64,000 nucleotides of DNA from Ursus arctos (taxonomy: Eukaryota > Chordata > Mammalia > Carnivora > Ursidae), in NCBI RefSeq assembly GCF_023065955.2, contig NW_026623008.1, forward strand, positions 22,006,001-22,070,000, in the 5' to 3' direction. Below, piece by piece: positions 63,667-64,000 of this stretch. A program made the position numbers and the translations under genes. Position 1 is the stretch's first letter; each line of letters opens with the position of its first letter. The notes below the pieces were generated by a model. That model searched no databases. It saw only the letters and a list, made by a program, of their open reading frames with translations, and had not been told where the DNA came from.

Positions 63667-63889
63667 TCAATAAAGCTGATTTTATTTTTTTAAGACTTTA
63701 TTTATTTATTTGAGAGAGACAGATAGCAAGAGAGAGAGCAGGAGCAGGGAGGAGAAGGAAAAGCAGACTCCGCACTGAGCAGGGAGCCCGATGCAGGGCT
63801 CCATCCCAGGACCCTGGGATCGTGACCTGAGCCAAAGGCAGATGCTTCACCGACTGAGCCATCCAGATGCCTCAATAAAGCTGATTTTA
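63667..63889 (-). mobile_element. Can-SINE, antisense, with 18-bp target-site duplication
   Basis: Insert 63685-63871: T-rich start, 'ttatttatttatttgagaga', body, 'gactgagccatccagatgcc' as decayed head. Perfect repeats TCAATAAAGCTGATTTTA at 63667-63684 and 63872-63889; the target is the very 3' end of the L1M. Confidence 0.97.
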
Positions 63890-64000
63890 AAACATATACT
63901 TAAACTGCCTTCCAACATGAGTCCAGACTTTTGGGCATAGAAGATACAGGCTGGGAAAACATAGATTCCTCCAATATTTGATGCCCGCGGAGAGACTGCT
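63890..64000. other. End of window, nothing recognised
   Basis: AT-rich sequence beyond the SINE. No feature. Confidence 0.5.

Overview
The window is vertebrate nuclear DNA from a carnivoran mammal. The main evidence is several tRNA-derived Can-SINEs (head reading GGCGCCTGGGTGGCTCAGT or close, tail with AAATAAATAAA and AATCTTTAAA) together with carnivore-type LINE-1 3' ends. The SINE variants at 9822 and 50396, with a C-rich middle ending in a CT-rich block, look more like arctoid (bear, seal, mustelid) copies than the dog type. A bear-like source is my best guess, from recall only.

I found no protein-coding gene, no exon I can defend and no functional RNA gene. The long open frames in the first 48 kb are what stop-poor, GC-rich DNA gives by chance: they overlap on both strands, carry no domains, and often run through repeats. 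Everything here is best read as intergenic or deep intronic sequence.

Layout. From 1 to about 48.9 kb the DNA is GC-rich and mostly single-copy, dotted with old mammalian repeats (L2, MIR, MLT1-like LTRs and two older families that I call A and B). It contains three small CpG-dense patches (9033-9275, 23994-24180, 27905-28150), a 363-bp segment duplicated 2.1 kb apart (34198 and 36334), and a perfect 47-bp inverted copy (31839 and 32783). From 49 kb to 56 kb composition turns more AT-rich and L1M remnants appear. From 57 kb to the end the DNA is AT-rich and nearly all LINE-1 debris. It is broken by a 280-bp purine-only tract, a Can-SINE/L1 composite, young Can-SINEs with clear target-site duplications, and a 32-bp SINE-tail insertion.

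The most noteworthy items are a 41-bp 5S rRNA fragment flanked by 13-bp target-site duplications (56984-57050), the inverted 47-bp copy, the local duplication with uneven divergence, the SINE/L1 composite at 60188, and the purine tract born inside an L1. No novel multi-gene system is present. Repeat family names come from recalled consensus sequences, and boundaries are approximate unless a target-site duplication fixes them.
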